Positions 54,996 through 62,980 of a stretch of 63,684 nt of DNA are shown here, piece by piece. This stretch comes from Caldibacillus thermoamylovorans (GTDB taxonomy: Bacteria > Bacillota > Bacilli > Bacillales > Caldibacillaceae). The position numbers were made by a program, and so were the translations under genes. A model generated the notes under the pieces. The model saw only the letters and a program-made list of their open reading frames with translations. It was not told where the DNA came from and did not search any database. Every line of letters begins with the position of its first letter. Position 1 is the stretch's first letter. The stretch is taken from positions 1-63,684 of the forward strand of contig NZ_CCRF01000052.1 of NCBI RefSeq assembly GCF_000751775.1, read 5' to 3'.

Positions 54996-55112
54996 CCTTG
55001 TTTCCTCCTTCATTTGCCCCACAATACCTATTTAGCTACTTACGGCTTTAAAATTTTCTATGTATTATATTCAGCGTATAAAAAAATGTTATAGGGTATT
55101 TTACTGAGTTAT

Positions 55113-55141
55113 ATTTTAATCATACTATTCCGACCTGTCAA
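55113..55141 (-). promoter_or_regulatory. Sigma-A promoter of the sulfur operon
   Basis: Minus strand TTGACA (55136-55141), 17-nt spacer, TAAAAT (55113-55118), giving a leader of about 110 nt before the exporter gene. The spacer contains GGTCGGAATA, and A+T-rich sequence follows where CymR-type operators can lie, but I cannot confirm one. Confidence 0.75.
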
Positions 55142-55258
55142 CTATTTTTTAAGTGGATTTTGAAAATTTATTTTATACGGTAAGTATAAATTTTCAGTAA
55201 AGGTACGAATTCGACGCAGATGGAAATTTTGAACTTACGTATAAGGGCACAAGAAAAA

Positions 55259-55281
55259 GCTGCGATCCGATATACCGCAGC
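55259..55281 (-). terminator. Terminator of the epimerase operon
   Basis: GCTGCG/CGCAGC stem (55259-55264, 55276-55281), followed on the minus strand by TTTTTC, about 130 nt after the epimerase stop. The rest of 55142-55412 holds no gene. Confidence 0.65.
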
Positions 55282-55412
55282 CAAAAAAATTTAATATCAC
55301 GTCACTAGTAGCCTAAACATTTTGACGCCCAAGTTTTTTATTGAAATGTTGAAATCAAAACGTTGCAATCGTTTTTTTCAAGGGGGATTACAATAAAACG
55401 GTCCCCAAATCA

Positions 55413-56324
55413 TTAGCTAAAAACGTATTGATATGTTTCCGCTAATCCGCTATGAATATCTATTTTTGGTTTCCATTTAAGCCATTTTTTTGCTTTTTGA
55501 TTATCCAGACAACTATCTTGAATATCTCCTTTTCTCGCTGCGGAATAGCGAACCGACACCGGTTGCTTGTGTAATTGCCTGAGTATGTTTACAATTTGGT
55601 TGACGGATGTACTTTGAGCTGTGCTTATATTAAAAATATCCCGATTTCCCCGTTCAATGGCGGCCAGATTCGCTTGAACAATGTCCTTAACAAAAATGAA
55701 ATCTCTTGTTTGTTCTCCATCACCATGAATATTTAATGGTTTTTGCTTCTTTAATTGATCAAGGAATACAGCAATGACACCTCCTTCTCCTTTCACGGTT
55801 TGCCGTGGTCCATACACATTACCATAACGGAGAATCGTAAAAGGAATATCGTACAGAGACGAAATCAATTGAATATATGTTTCTGCTGTACGTTTCGATA
55901 ATCCATAAAAAGAAACGGGTTCAGCCAAGTCCTTTTCACTTATTCGATCTCTCACAATGTTTCCATATACCGCTGAAGTGGAAGAAAATATAAGTTTTTT
56001 TATATCGTGATTACGACAAGCTTCTAAAATATTGATTGTCCCGTTAATATTCGTATCGGCATCCACTCTAGGTTCATTCATCGATTTTGAAACATCGGCT
56101 TGTGCGGCTAAATGAAAAATCACATCCGGTTTTTCTTCTTGAATCCATTGTCTCGTTTCGTTTCCGCGTATATCAAATTTATACAAATGTGCAAGTGGCG
56201 ATAAAAAATCCCGTTTTCCCGTAGAAAAATTATCGATTACATGTACGTCATATTCTAACTTAACGAGTTGATCAACGAGATGTGATCCGATAAAACCTGC
56301 TCCACCCGTAACTAGAACTTTCAT
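55413..56324 (-). CDS. NAD-dependent epimerase (UDP-glucose 4-epimerase type)
   Basis: A 303-aa extended SDR of the GalE/WbpP group: cofactor loop TGGAGFIGSHL, DNFSTGKRDF, HLAAQADVSKSM, catalytic serine region SSTSAVYG and Y-G-L-S-K. The ending around RDFIFVKDIVQANL is typical of UDP-sugar epimerases. It provides an activated sugar for the glycosyltransferases upstream. The ATG at 56324 follows GGAGAGGAG; a longer frame to 56450 runs through repeat sequence and is rejected. Confidence 0.88.
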   Translation of the reverse strand: MKVLVTGGAGFIGSHLVDQLVKLEYDVHVIDNFSTGKRDFLSPLAHLYKFDIRGNETRQWIQEEKPDVIFHLAAQADVSKSMNEPRVDADTNINGTINILEACRNHDIKKLIFSSTSAVYGNIVRDRISEKDLAEPVSFYGLSKRTAETYIQLISSLYDIPFTILRYGNVYGPRQTVKGEGGVIAVFLDQLKKQKPLNIHGDGEQTRDFIFVKDIVQANLAAIERGNRDIFNISTAQSTSVNQIVNILRQLHKQPVSVRYSAARKGDIQDSCLDNQKAKKWLKWKPKIDIHSGLAETYQYVFS

Positions 56325-56346
56325 TCTATGTCTCCTCTCCAACGTA

Positions 56347-56510
56347 TTTATCCCGCACGAACGGTCACTAAATCTTCCTCCTGTGACTAAAAGAAAATCA
56401 AAGATGTAAAGGGCGAAGATAAATGCCCGATTGGTTCTCCTAACCATCAATGGGGTGAAGAAACCCCCACTGCTGGAAGTCTCACTTTATCTCACCTTAA
56501 CGGGGAAGTC
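56347..56510 (+). repeat. Two-hairpin repeat, copy R4 plus partial copy
   Basis: TTTATCCCGCACGAACGGTCA opens a degenerate hairpin 1, then GGGCGAAGATAAATGCCCGATTGGTTC, hairpin 2 with an ATGGGGT and CCCCCACTGCTGG pair, and the end CTCACTTTATC at 56491. A second start (TTTATCTCACCTTAACGGGG) follows immediately and is cut off at about 56510. Located between the DUF1796 and epimerase genes. Confidence 0.72.
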
Positions 56511-56517
56511 CAATGAG

Positions 56518-57147
56518 TTATTTCATTAAGGAAACACCTTGGAAAATTTTTGCCCAATATGGATCATTTTCATCCCAAATTTCTTTATTTGGCAGTTCAA
56601 CAAGAGTTACTGAGGAAAGCGGATACGGTTTTTCAATCATATGACTTATGTTTTTATGGTGGACTAATAGAATGTGAAAATCTCCGGCTACCATATTGGA
56701 CAAAATCGTCTCCAATTCTTTTACATCTTCAAATTTTGCTTCATTTGCTTCAGTTCGGATGAATAAAATTCGTTTACTCGTATTCATTTTTTCAAGAAAC
56801 CGATTAATTCTTCTGTCATATTTTGCTTTTACTTCCGCATACCCGCCTAAATGAGTTAATGTGTTTTTATCGGTTTTAAAATCATGGTTAAAGCCAATAT
56901 CATAAACAAAGTCATGAACATATAAATCTGTAGGCGAGAGATAGCGGTCGGGTTTTAAATGATTGATATTCAAAAAATCGGAAAAACGGTTTTTAATCAG
57001 CAAATTGACTTTTGATAATTGTGGGGAACCAACCCAATCCAGCACACCCGAAAACGGACGTAACTGAAACTTCCGCAATTGCATGGCAGCTAAACAAAGA
57101 TGCCCTAAACTGAAAATGGAATCATACGTACCCTTTAATTTATGCAA
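56518..57147 (-). CDS. DUF1796 putative cysteine peptidase
   Basis: A 209-aa protein with the DUF1796 N-terminus: SLGHLC (possible nucleophile C18), AAMQLRKFQLRPFSGVLDWVG, and later RILFIRTEANEAKFEDVKELETIL and FHILLVHHK. The family is papain-like by annotation, but activity and substrate are unknown, and it commonly sits with glycosyltransferases in Bacillus. No signal peptide. Its ribosome site (AAAGGAG) overlaps the start of repeat R5. Confidence 0.8.
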   Translation of the reverse strand: MHKLKGTYDSIFSLGHLCLAAMQLRKFQLRPFSGVLDWVGSPQLSKVNLLIKNRFSDFLNINHLKPDRYLSPTDLYVHDFVYDIGFNHDFKTDKNTLTHLGGYAEVKAKYDRRINRFLEKMNTSKRILFIRTEANEAKFEDVKELETILSNMVAGDFHILLVHHKNISHMIEKPYPLSSVTLVELPNKEIWDENDPYWAKIFQGVSLMK

Positions 57148-57162
57148 AACTTGTCATTCTCC

Positions 57163-57275
57163 TTTATCCAACCTCGGGCAGAATAAAGACCTCCACCTCA
57201 AGGTTTTCGAATATACAAAGAAGATAGGTGGAGTATGAACTGTCCCATGCGTCCGATTCGTTCAACATTTTACTT
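57163..57275 (+). repeat. Two-hairpin repeat, copy R5 (truncated)
   Basis: TTTATCCAACCTCGGGCAGAATAAAGACCTCCACCTCAAGG, a loop with ATACAAAGAAGATAGGTGGAG, AACTGTCCC, CCGATTCGTTCAAC. The second hairpin is missing. It lies between the DUF1796 and glycosyltransferase genes and includes the DUF1796 ribosome binding site at its left end. Confidence 0.75.
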
Positions 57276-57374
57276 ATCAAATAAATTTCTTGTTTTTTTA
57301 CCCACCTCACATCTTTTAAATTTATATTATGTTCGCTCTGATTTTTCGTATATAGCATTTGACCAAAATAGCCT

Positions 57375-58601
57375 TTAATTTTTGTTCACTTCGTCAATCT
57401 TGGTTTTTCGTAAAAAAATTGCCTGTTCATAAATATTTACTATTTTTTCAATCGCTTGATTTAATGACCAATGTGTCAGTGCCCAATCTTTTGCCCTTTT
57501 ACCTAAATTAGCAAGATACTGCTCATGTTCCAGTAAATATTCGATATGGACAGCAAGCATTTCCTCATCACCGGGTGGCGTTAAGACACCGGTCATCCCA
57601 TGTTCAATCATTTCTGGCACACCACCGACATTGCTGGCAATTACCGCTTTCCCGGCAAGTTGTGCTTCGATAACAGATAATGGCTGATTATCGATTAATG
57701 TCGGGAGAACGAGGATATCGGCGAGTGATAATAGATATGGTATATCCTTTCTTTTTCCGAAAAAAGACACCTCATTGTCCAGCCCAAGTAACGCTACTTG
57801 TTTTTGTAACACTTGATCTTGCGGACCATCCCCGACGATCCAACAAACCCAATCATGTCTCTTCTTTTTCAGTCGAGCTAATGCACCAATCAAATGATGG
57901 ACTCCTTTCATCTCAGAAAGTCTTCCGGTATAGATGATTACTTTTTGTGTGAACGGTTTTTGGATTGGTGATGGATGATTCATTTGCTCCAAAAAAGTCT
58001 CGATATCATAGCCATAGTGATGAATTTTAAGTTGTGAAACGGGGACATTATATTCTTCAACTAAAATATTTTTCATCCAGTTATTGGCGATAATCGTTAT
58101 TTCACCGGCCGTTGCGCCATTAAATTCTAGATTTCCAAAATAACTGTCACCGTGGGAAGAAACCGGATTCTTTGAACGATAATACGCTTCTAAAATTTCA
58201 TGGGCAACACATCCGTGCAGTGTGGCCACCAATGCAGTATGTTTTGCACGAATTCGATTGAAAATAACGGCAGAGAACACATCTTGGCAATGGATTAAAT
58301 CATAATTTCCGATTCCAAGTATTTTTGCCGCAAGTTCATAAAAATACATGCGTTCTTCATAATAATGAATGACAGAATCCAACACCATTGCCGGAAAAGC
58401 TTGTTTAATTTCACCTAGAAAAAAACGTTTATTTACTTTTTGATTTTTATTATAGATATAAACAAAATTCCCTTGATCCCCGTAACCGAAAAGATCAACT
58501 TCATGACCGAGTGATTCCAGTCTTTCTTTCAATTGTTGCATATACTTCCATACCCCTCCTGTATGAGGAATTTCCCAGAAGGTCGCAAGCAAAATTTTCA
58601 T
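57375..58601 (-). CDS. Glycosyltransferase family 4
   Basis: A 408-aa GT-B enzyme. The N-domain starts MKILLATFWEIPHTGGVWKYMQ; the C-domain has the donor-binding IYTGRLSEMKGVHHLIGAL, GDGPQDQ, and the E-x7-E region PTLIDNQPLSVIEAQLAGKAVIASNVGGVPEMIE. Predicted cytosolic or membrane-associated, adding a sugar from a nucleotide donor to a surface polymer. The ATG at 58601 follows GAGGTGG. It leads the minus-strand glycan operon. Confidence 0.9.
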   Translation of the reverse strand: MKILLATFWEIPHTGGVWKYMQQLKERLESLGHEVDLFGYGDQGNFVYIYNKNQKVNKRFFLGEIKQAFPAMVLDSVIHYYEERMYFYELAAKILGIGNYDLIHCQDVFSAVIFNRIRAKHTALVATLHGCVAHEILEAYYRSKNPVSSHGDSYFGNLEFNGATAGEITIIANNWMKNILVEEYNVPVSQLKIHHYGYDIETFLEQMNHPSPIQKPFTQKVIIYTGRLSEMKGVHHLIGALARLKKKRHDWVCWIVGDGPQDQVLQKQVALLGLDNEVSFFGKRKDIPYLLSLADILVLPTLIDNQPLSVIEAQLAGKAVIASNVGGVPEMIEHGMTGVLTPPGDEEMLAVHIEYLLEHEQYLANLGKRAKDWALTHWSLNQAIEKIVNIYEQAIFLRKTKIDEVNKN

Positions 58602-58939
58602 ATTACGTTCCACCTCATTACTTTTCCATAAACTTTTGGCTGTCCTTAAAGTATCATATTCAAGAGGAAAAGAAATCGGTATGACCAACATGGAATTTCG
58701 AGACCACTGTGTAGAAGTGCTAAATAATAATAAGATTACTTTCTTAACATGTATTTTTGTGGCCTATCCTTCTATATATTGTGTAAGTGGACTTATTCGA
58801 ATTGTTTTTCAGTGGCCTCGGAGTTTCTTTCTTTCAAATTACAGATTTTCTATGTACCCGTCCCTTGCAAAATACTAGCTTAAGCATAGATTAAATAGAA
58901 AGCATATTGAAAATAATTTTCAAAAGGAAGTGACACACA
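58602..58939. other. Divergent intergenic region
   Basis: 338 bases between the glycosyltransferase and sulfotransferase genes. An 80-codon ORF at 58636 (plus) lacks a ribosome site and is not supported. CATAGATT and CATATTGA near 58890-58910 resemble sporulation sigma -10 elements but lack confident -35 partners. Confidence 0.35.
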
Positions 58940-59731
58940 GTGCAAAGTAAAGAAGTTAGAGTGGAAAATGTAGTAAAAAAACGTTTGCCACATTTTCACC
59001 CTAATTTTCCAATTATTTTATTCTGGAGTCAAAAAAGCGGATGTACTACTTTCTTAAAATGGTTTTTCTTTCAAGTCGATCTGCTTGAGGAAGCTATTGA
59101 CTACAATCCTTGGGTACATTTTTATGAGAATGAAGTCTATAAGCAGAAACCGACTTATATGCAGGATGTAATAGACCATCTTTTGACGAAAAAAAAAGAT
59201 ACATTGAAACTTGTTCGCAACCCGTATAAAAGAGCAGTCAGCCAATTTTTAATCCTTGCCACATCGAAAGGAAATCAACATTGGGAAAAAGAATGGGAAA
59301 AAATCCGCGAATTTTTTTATCATGATAAAAACAGTACGAAAGGCATTACATTCAAGCAATTTTTACATTATATCCAAGAGGCTGAAGGTTATGACAGCCA
59401 TTTCGCCCCACAATATGAACCTGGGGAAGAAGAATTTGTTGATCAGTATATATATCTTGAAACTTTCCAGAAGCAAATAAAACAAATCGAAGACAAATAT
59501 AAACTGAAAAGCTCAAATCTGCTTGAATTATCAAAATCAACTCATCACCTATCTCCAGCAATGAAGCTAAAAGGAAACTTTGCCGATAAAGAAATATCAG
59601 AATCCACCTTTATTACTACAGGCAAATTTCCAACTTATAAAAGTTTTTATGACAAAGAGGCCATTCAGTTGGTCAATACCGTGTTTTCCAACGATTTTGA
59701 AGTTTATGGCTATAAAAAATTAAAGAAGTAA
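58940..59731 (+). CDS. Sulfotransferase family protein
   Basis: A 263-aa protein of the Sulfotransfer_2 type. A 5'-phosphosulfate loop reads SQKSGCTTFLKWFF (residues 30-43) and the 3'-phosphate motif reads KLVRNPYKRAVSQF near 92-105, both needed to bind PAPS. The rest is helical and resembles carbohydrate sulfotransferases, an unusual function for Bacillaceae. GTG start after AAGGAAGTG. It stands in a glycosyltransferase island, so transfer of sulfate to a surface glycan is the likely role, unproven. Confidence 0.8.
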   Translation: MQSKEVRVENVVKKRLPHFHPNFPIILFWSQKSGCTTFLKWFFFQVDLLEEAIDYNPWVHFYENEVYKQKPTYMQDVIDHLLTKKKDTLKLVRNPYKRAVSQFLILATSKGNQHWEKEWEKIREFFYHDKNSTKGITFKQFLHYIQEAEGYDSHFAPQYEPGEEEFVDQYIYLETFQKQIKQIEDKYKLKSSNLLELSKSTHHLSPAMKLKGNFADKEISESTFITTGKFPTYKSFYDKEAIQLVNTVFSNDFEVYGYKKLKK

Positions 59732-59775
59732 CATAGGACCCGGTGAGATCCTGCAAGATCCATGTTCAATATCAT

Positions 59776-60849
59776 TCAATTAACACCAATAGCTTGAAGC
59801 ATATTCCGGAAATGCGTTCCATAAAGTTCAGGACTAAAATTCACTTTCACATGTTCATAACCTTTTGAACGGATATGTTCACGAATCTCAGTATTGTTCA
59901 TTAATTCGACCGCTTGAGTAACTGCTTCAGAAATATTGCCGATTGTATAATATTTACCTGTCTCATTATGAATAATCGAACTTCTTACGCCATCAGAATC
60001 GGTCGTAAGGATTGGACATTTACAACTCAAAGCTTCAAGAATGGCGTATGGGGCTCCTTCCACTTTTGATGTTGAACAAAGAAAACCGCCGGAGTCCCCT
60101 ATACGAGAATAATATTCTGCCATATTTTCATTCGGAACATTTGCATGCAAAGTTACATGATTTTGCAAATTCAACCGGCTTATTGTTGCTTCAAATTTTT
60201 GTCGTTCCCTTTGTGTACTTAACGTAGGATCCTCGAACATATATAATTGAATGTTCGGATTAACCTTCTCAATTAACTTTGCACCAATAAAAAGAAATTC
60301 CCGCCAATTTTTATTGTCCTCAATCCGGCCGATCCAAGCGACAATCGGATGGGGATGGCCGGTTGTCTTTTGGTAAGAAAATTTCGTCGTATCAAAGCAA
60401 TTATTAAATTGGAATTTCGGTACGGTCGGAAATAATTCATGAAATAGCTGTTCAATATGTGGGGTTTTCGGATTTAACAAGCCATCAGCATACCGGGTTA
60501 CGAGCGGAACGACACTTTGAAACACTTTCCGGGCGACGTGTTTGGGGCCGTAACCTTGTACTTCGATAATCATTTTTCCTTGATACCCGAGCGATTGAAA
60601 TCTTGGTAATGCTTGAAAGTCGGACGTAATGACAATGGCTTGATATTTGCCTGTCTCCAATATTTGTTTTATTTCCTGATCATTATTTGTAATGAAGACA
60701 GGGGCAGCATGATCATTTAGTAAATCCCGTCTATTTTCATAGTAAAGGAAATGACAATTCATTCCAATCTTTTTCAGTGCCAGGCTTCTTTGACGATTTA
60801 ATGTTTCAACACCCCCACTCGGCACATAATAAACGAAAAGTATATTCAT
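59776..60849 (-). CDS. Glycosyltransferase family 4
   Basis: A 357-aa GT-B enzyme: N-domain start MNILFVYYVPSGGVETLNRQRSLAL (spore-coat polysaccharide-like), donor domain IVAWIGRIEDNKNWREFLFIGAKL, CSTSKVEGAPYAILEALSCKCPILTTDSDGVRSSI with the E-x7-E pair. AGGAGAGG precedes the ATG. Convergent with the sulfotransferase; divergent from the GT2 gene. Confidence 0.88.
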   Translation of the reverse strand: MNILFVYYVPSGGVETLNRQRSLALKKIGMNCHFLYYENRRDLLNDHAAPVFITNNDQEIKQILETGKYQAIVITSDFQALPRFQSLGYQGKMIIEVQGYGPKHVARKVFQSVVPLVTRYADGLLNPKTPHIEQLFHELFPTVPKFQFNNCFDTTKFSYQKTTGHPHPIVAWIGRIEDNKNWREFLFIGAKLIEKVNPNIQLYMFEDPTLSTQRERQKFEATISRLNLQNHVTLHANVPNENMAEYYSRIGDSGGFLCSTSKVEGAPYAILEALSCKCPILTTDSDGVRSSIIHNETGKYYTIGNISEAVTQAVELMNNTEIREHIRSKGYEHVKVNFSPELYGTHFRNMLQAIGVN

Positions 60850-60995
60850 TGTATCCTCTCCTGTTTTTTACAAATATGCCTTATATCACCATATGCCGTA
60901 AAACTCGAATGGTGTAATGATTGTGTCAGCCCACGCTTTATTCTTTTACCGGAATATTTTAATATGAGAAACATGAACGGAAAGGGAGTGATTAT

Positions 60996-61733
60996 TTGGT
61001 AGAAAGGAATGAGACCGTCAGTATATTGATTCCGTTTTATAATTGTCCCTATGTTGGGCAAGCGGTTCAGAGTGCATTAGCTCAAAGCTACCCTCATATA
61101 GAAGTGATTGTTATCGATGACGGCTCAACCATGTATAAAGAACGCATATCCTCTTATCTATCAAGAATTACGTATTTGGAAAAAGAAAATAACGGAGTCG
61201 CTTCGGCAATGAATTTTGGAATTAAACAGGCAAAGGGCGATTATTTCGTGTGGTTAAGTTCTGATGATACAATTCATCCCGATAAAGTCCGGCATCAACT
61301 GAACTTTATGCAAAGAAAAAATGCATTTCTTAGCTGTACAAATTTTAATACAATGAATAAAAACAGCGAAATTATTAAATACAATGCCGGTCTTCATTTC
61401 AACAATGATTTAGAGCTCCTGAAATTATTGCAAAATTATAATCCAATTAATGGCTGTACGGTGATGTTTTCGAAAAAAGTGACAGAAACAGTTGGACTTT
61501 TTAATGAAAAACTAAAATATGCGCAAGACTATGAATATTGGCTTCGGGTCGCTTTACAATATCCAGTTCATTATTTCCCAATGACTCTAACAAACTACCG
61601 GATTCATGATGATATGGGGACGCTTCGGCATAAAGAAGAAATCACAAATGAATTCCATTATGTCAGAGATCAATATCATGATGCAATTGGAAATTTGATA
61701 AACATACGGTCTAATAATCAGTTGAATCAATAA
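60996..61733 (+). CDS. Glycosyltransferase family 2
   Basis: A 245-aa GT-A enzyme: VSILIPFYNCPYVGQAVQSALAQSYPHIEVIVIDDGS at the N-terminus, the DXD-type metal site WLSSDDTIHP near residue 88, and the catalytic base region YAQDYEYWLRVAL. The start is TTG 60996 after AAAGGGAGTG. It is one of three glycosyltransferases building the proposed surface glycan. Confidence 0.9.
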   Translation: MVERNETVSILIPFYNCPYVGQAVQSALAQSYPHIEVIVIDDGSTMYKERISSYLSRITYLEKENNGVASAMNFGIKQAKGDYFVWLSSDDTIHPDKVRHQLNFMQRKNAFLSCTNFNTMNKNSEIIKYNAGLHFNNDLELLKLLQNYNPINGCTVMFSKKVTETVGLFNEKLKYAQDYEYWLRVALQYPVHYFPMTLTNYRIHDDMGTLRHKEEITNEFHYVRDQYHDAIGNLINIRSNNQLNQ

Positions 61734-61749
61734 ATCCTTAAAAATAGAA

Positions 61750-61806
61750 AACTGTCCAATCGCATCCCTTTGAGAATGAACGGATTCTCTAGGATTTTGG
61801 ACAGTT
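61750..61806 (+). terminator. Terminator of the GT2 gene
   Basis: AACTGTCCAA/TTGGACAGTT perfect outer stem (61750-61759, 61797-61806) with an inner GAGAAT/ATTCTC, followed by CATTTTTT. Confidence 0.88.
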
Positions 61807-61892
61807 CATTTTTTATCTTGAAATCAGCTTGTTGCATTTTTTAGCTTATAAGAGGTTACCACTATTATAGCCAACACCTTCAAATAACAATT

Positions 61893-62949
61893 TTAACTAA
61901 AATCTGTTATGATATTAAATCCATATGTCTGATAATTTGACATGTCGTTAAATACATCCGTTACATCGTTTAGAGAGATTTCACGAGATACAAGTGATTT
62001 TGGATCTAATTTCCCTAGGGCGATTAGTCGCAACAATCCATCATATTCGGTACGGGGATTTCCCAGACTTCCAATCACTTCCAATTCCATCATTGTCACC
62101 ATATCAATGGGAATGTCGACAACCCCAGATTCATTGCTGGTTGTAAGTCCGATTTGGACATGGCGACCGCCCTTTCTAAGCGATAAAATCGAATTTACAA
62201 TCGTTTCTTTTATACCAAGTGCATCAATGGAAGCATGGGCACCTCCTTTTGTGATTTCCTGCACAGCTTCGGGGACAACTTCCTTACGAGCATTAATTGT
62301 GACCACTGCTCCCTCTTTTTGTGCCATTTCCAGCTTTTTATCATCAATATCAACGGCAATAACTTGTGCCCCTAAAGCGTTGGCGACTTGAATTGCGGAT
62401 AAGCCGACGCCGCCGGAACCATTTACAACAAGCCAATCACCGGGACGTATATTTGTTTTGACGACGCCGTGGAACCCGGTCATATATCGACAGCCAATGG
62501 CAGCAGCCGTTATCGCATCAACTTCATCAGGGAGTTGAACCAAATTAAAATCACCTTGTGAGATGCGAATATATTCTGCATAAGCACCGTCATTGACCAT
62601 CCCGTGCACTCTTACATGTTCACATAGATTAGATCTGCCGCTTAAACAGTAGGAACAATGTGCGCAGGATTCATGAAACGGTGTTGTTACACGATCTCCC
62701 GGTTTGAAATTTTTGACATCTTTCCCAACTTCGACAACAACGCCTCCCATTTCATGTCCCGGAATAATCGGTAACTCCGGTTTAATACCAAGCCACCCCA
62801 TATCTCCCATCCATGCATGCCAATCACTGCGACATACACCACTTGCCTCTACTTTTACAATCACATCATGCGGTCCCGGCGTCGGATCAGGAACCTGCCT
62901 GCCCCACCCGTAATGGCTTTTTCAATTCTACTATTTGTGCATCTTTCAT
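61893..62949 (-). pseudogene. Zinc-dependent alcohol dehydrogenase, frameshifted
   Basis: Medium-chain dehydrogenase of about 350 aa. The catalytic-zinc cysteine in GVCRSDWH, GHEMGG, the structural-zinc cluster CAHCSYCLSGRSNLC and the cofactor loop NGSGGVGLSAIQ are intact. An ATG at 62949 opens MKDAQIVELKKPLRVGQA and then stops; a one-base shift near 62905 is needed to reach VPDPTPGPHDVIVKVEASGVC. A GTG at 62864 could start a shortened protein but has no ribosome site. The rest is well preserved, so the lesion is recent or a sequencing error. Confidence 0.75.
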
Positions 62950-62980
62950 ATACTTCTCCCCTTTTAATGATGATTATAAT

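Noticed and set aside
57164-57358. 64-codon minus-strand ORF
   Set aside because: It lies almost entirely within repeat R5.
58636-58878. 80-codon ORF between the divergent glycan genes
   Set aside because: No ribosome binding site and no family resemblance.
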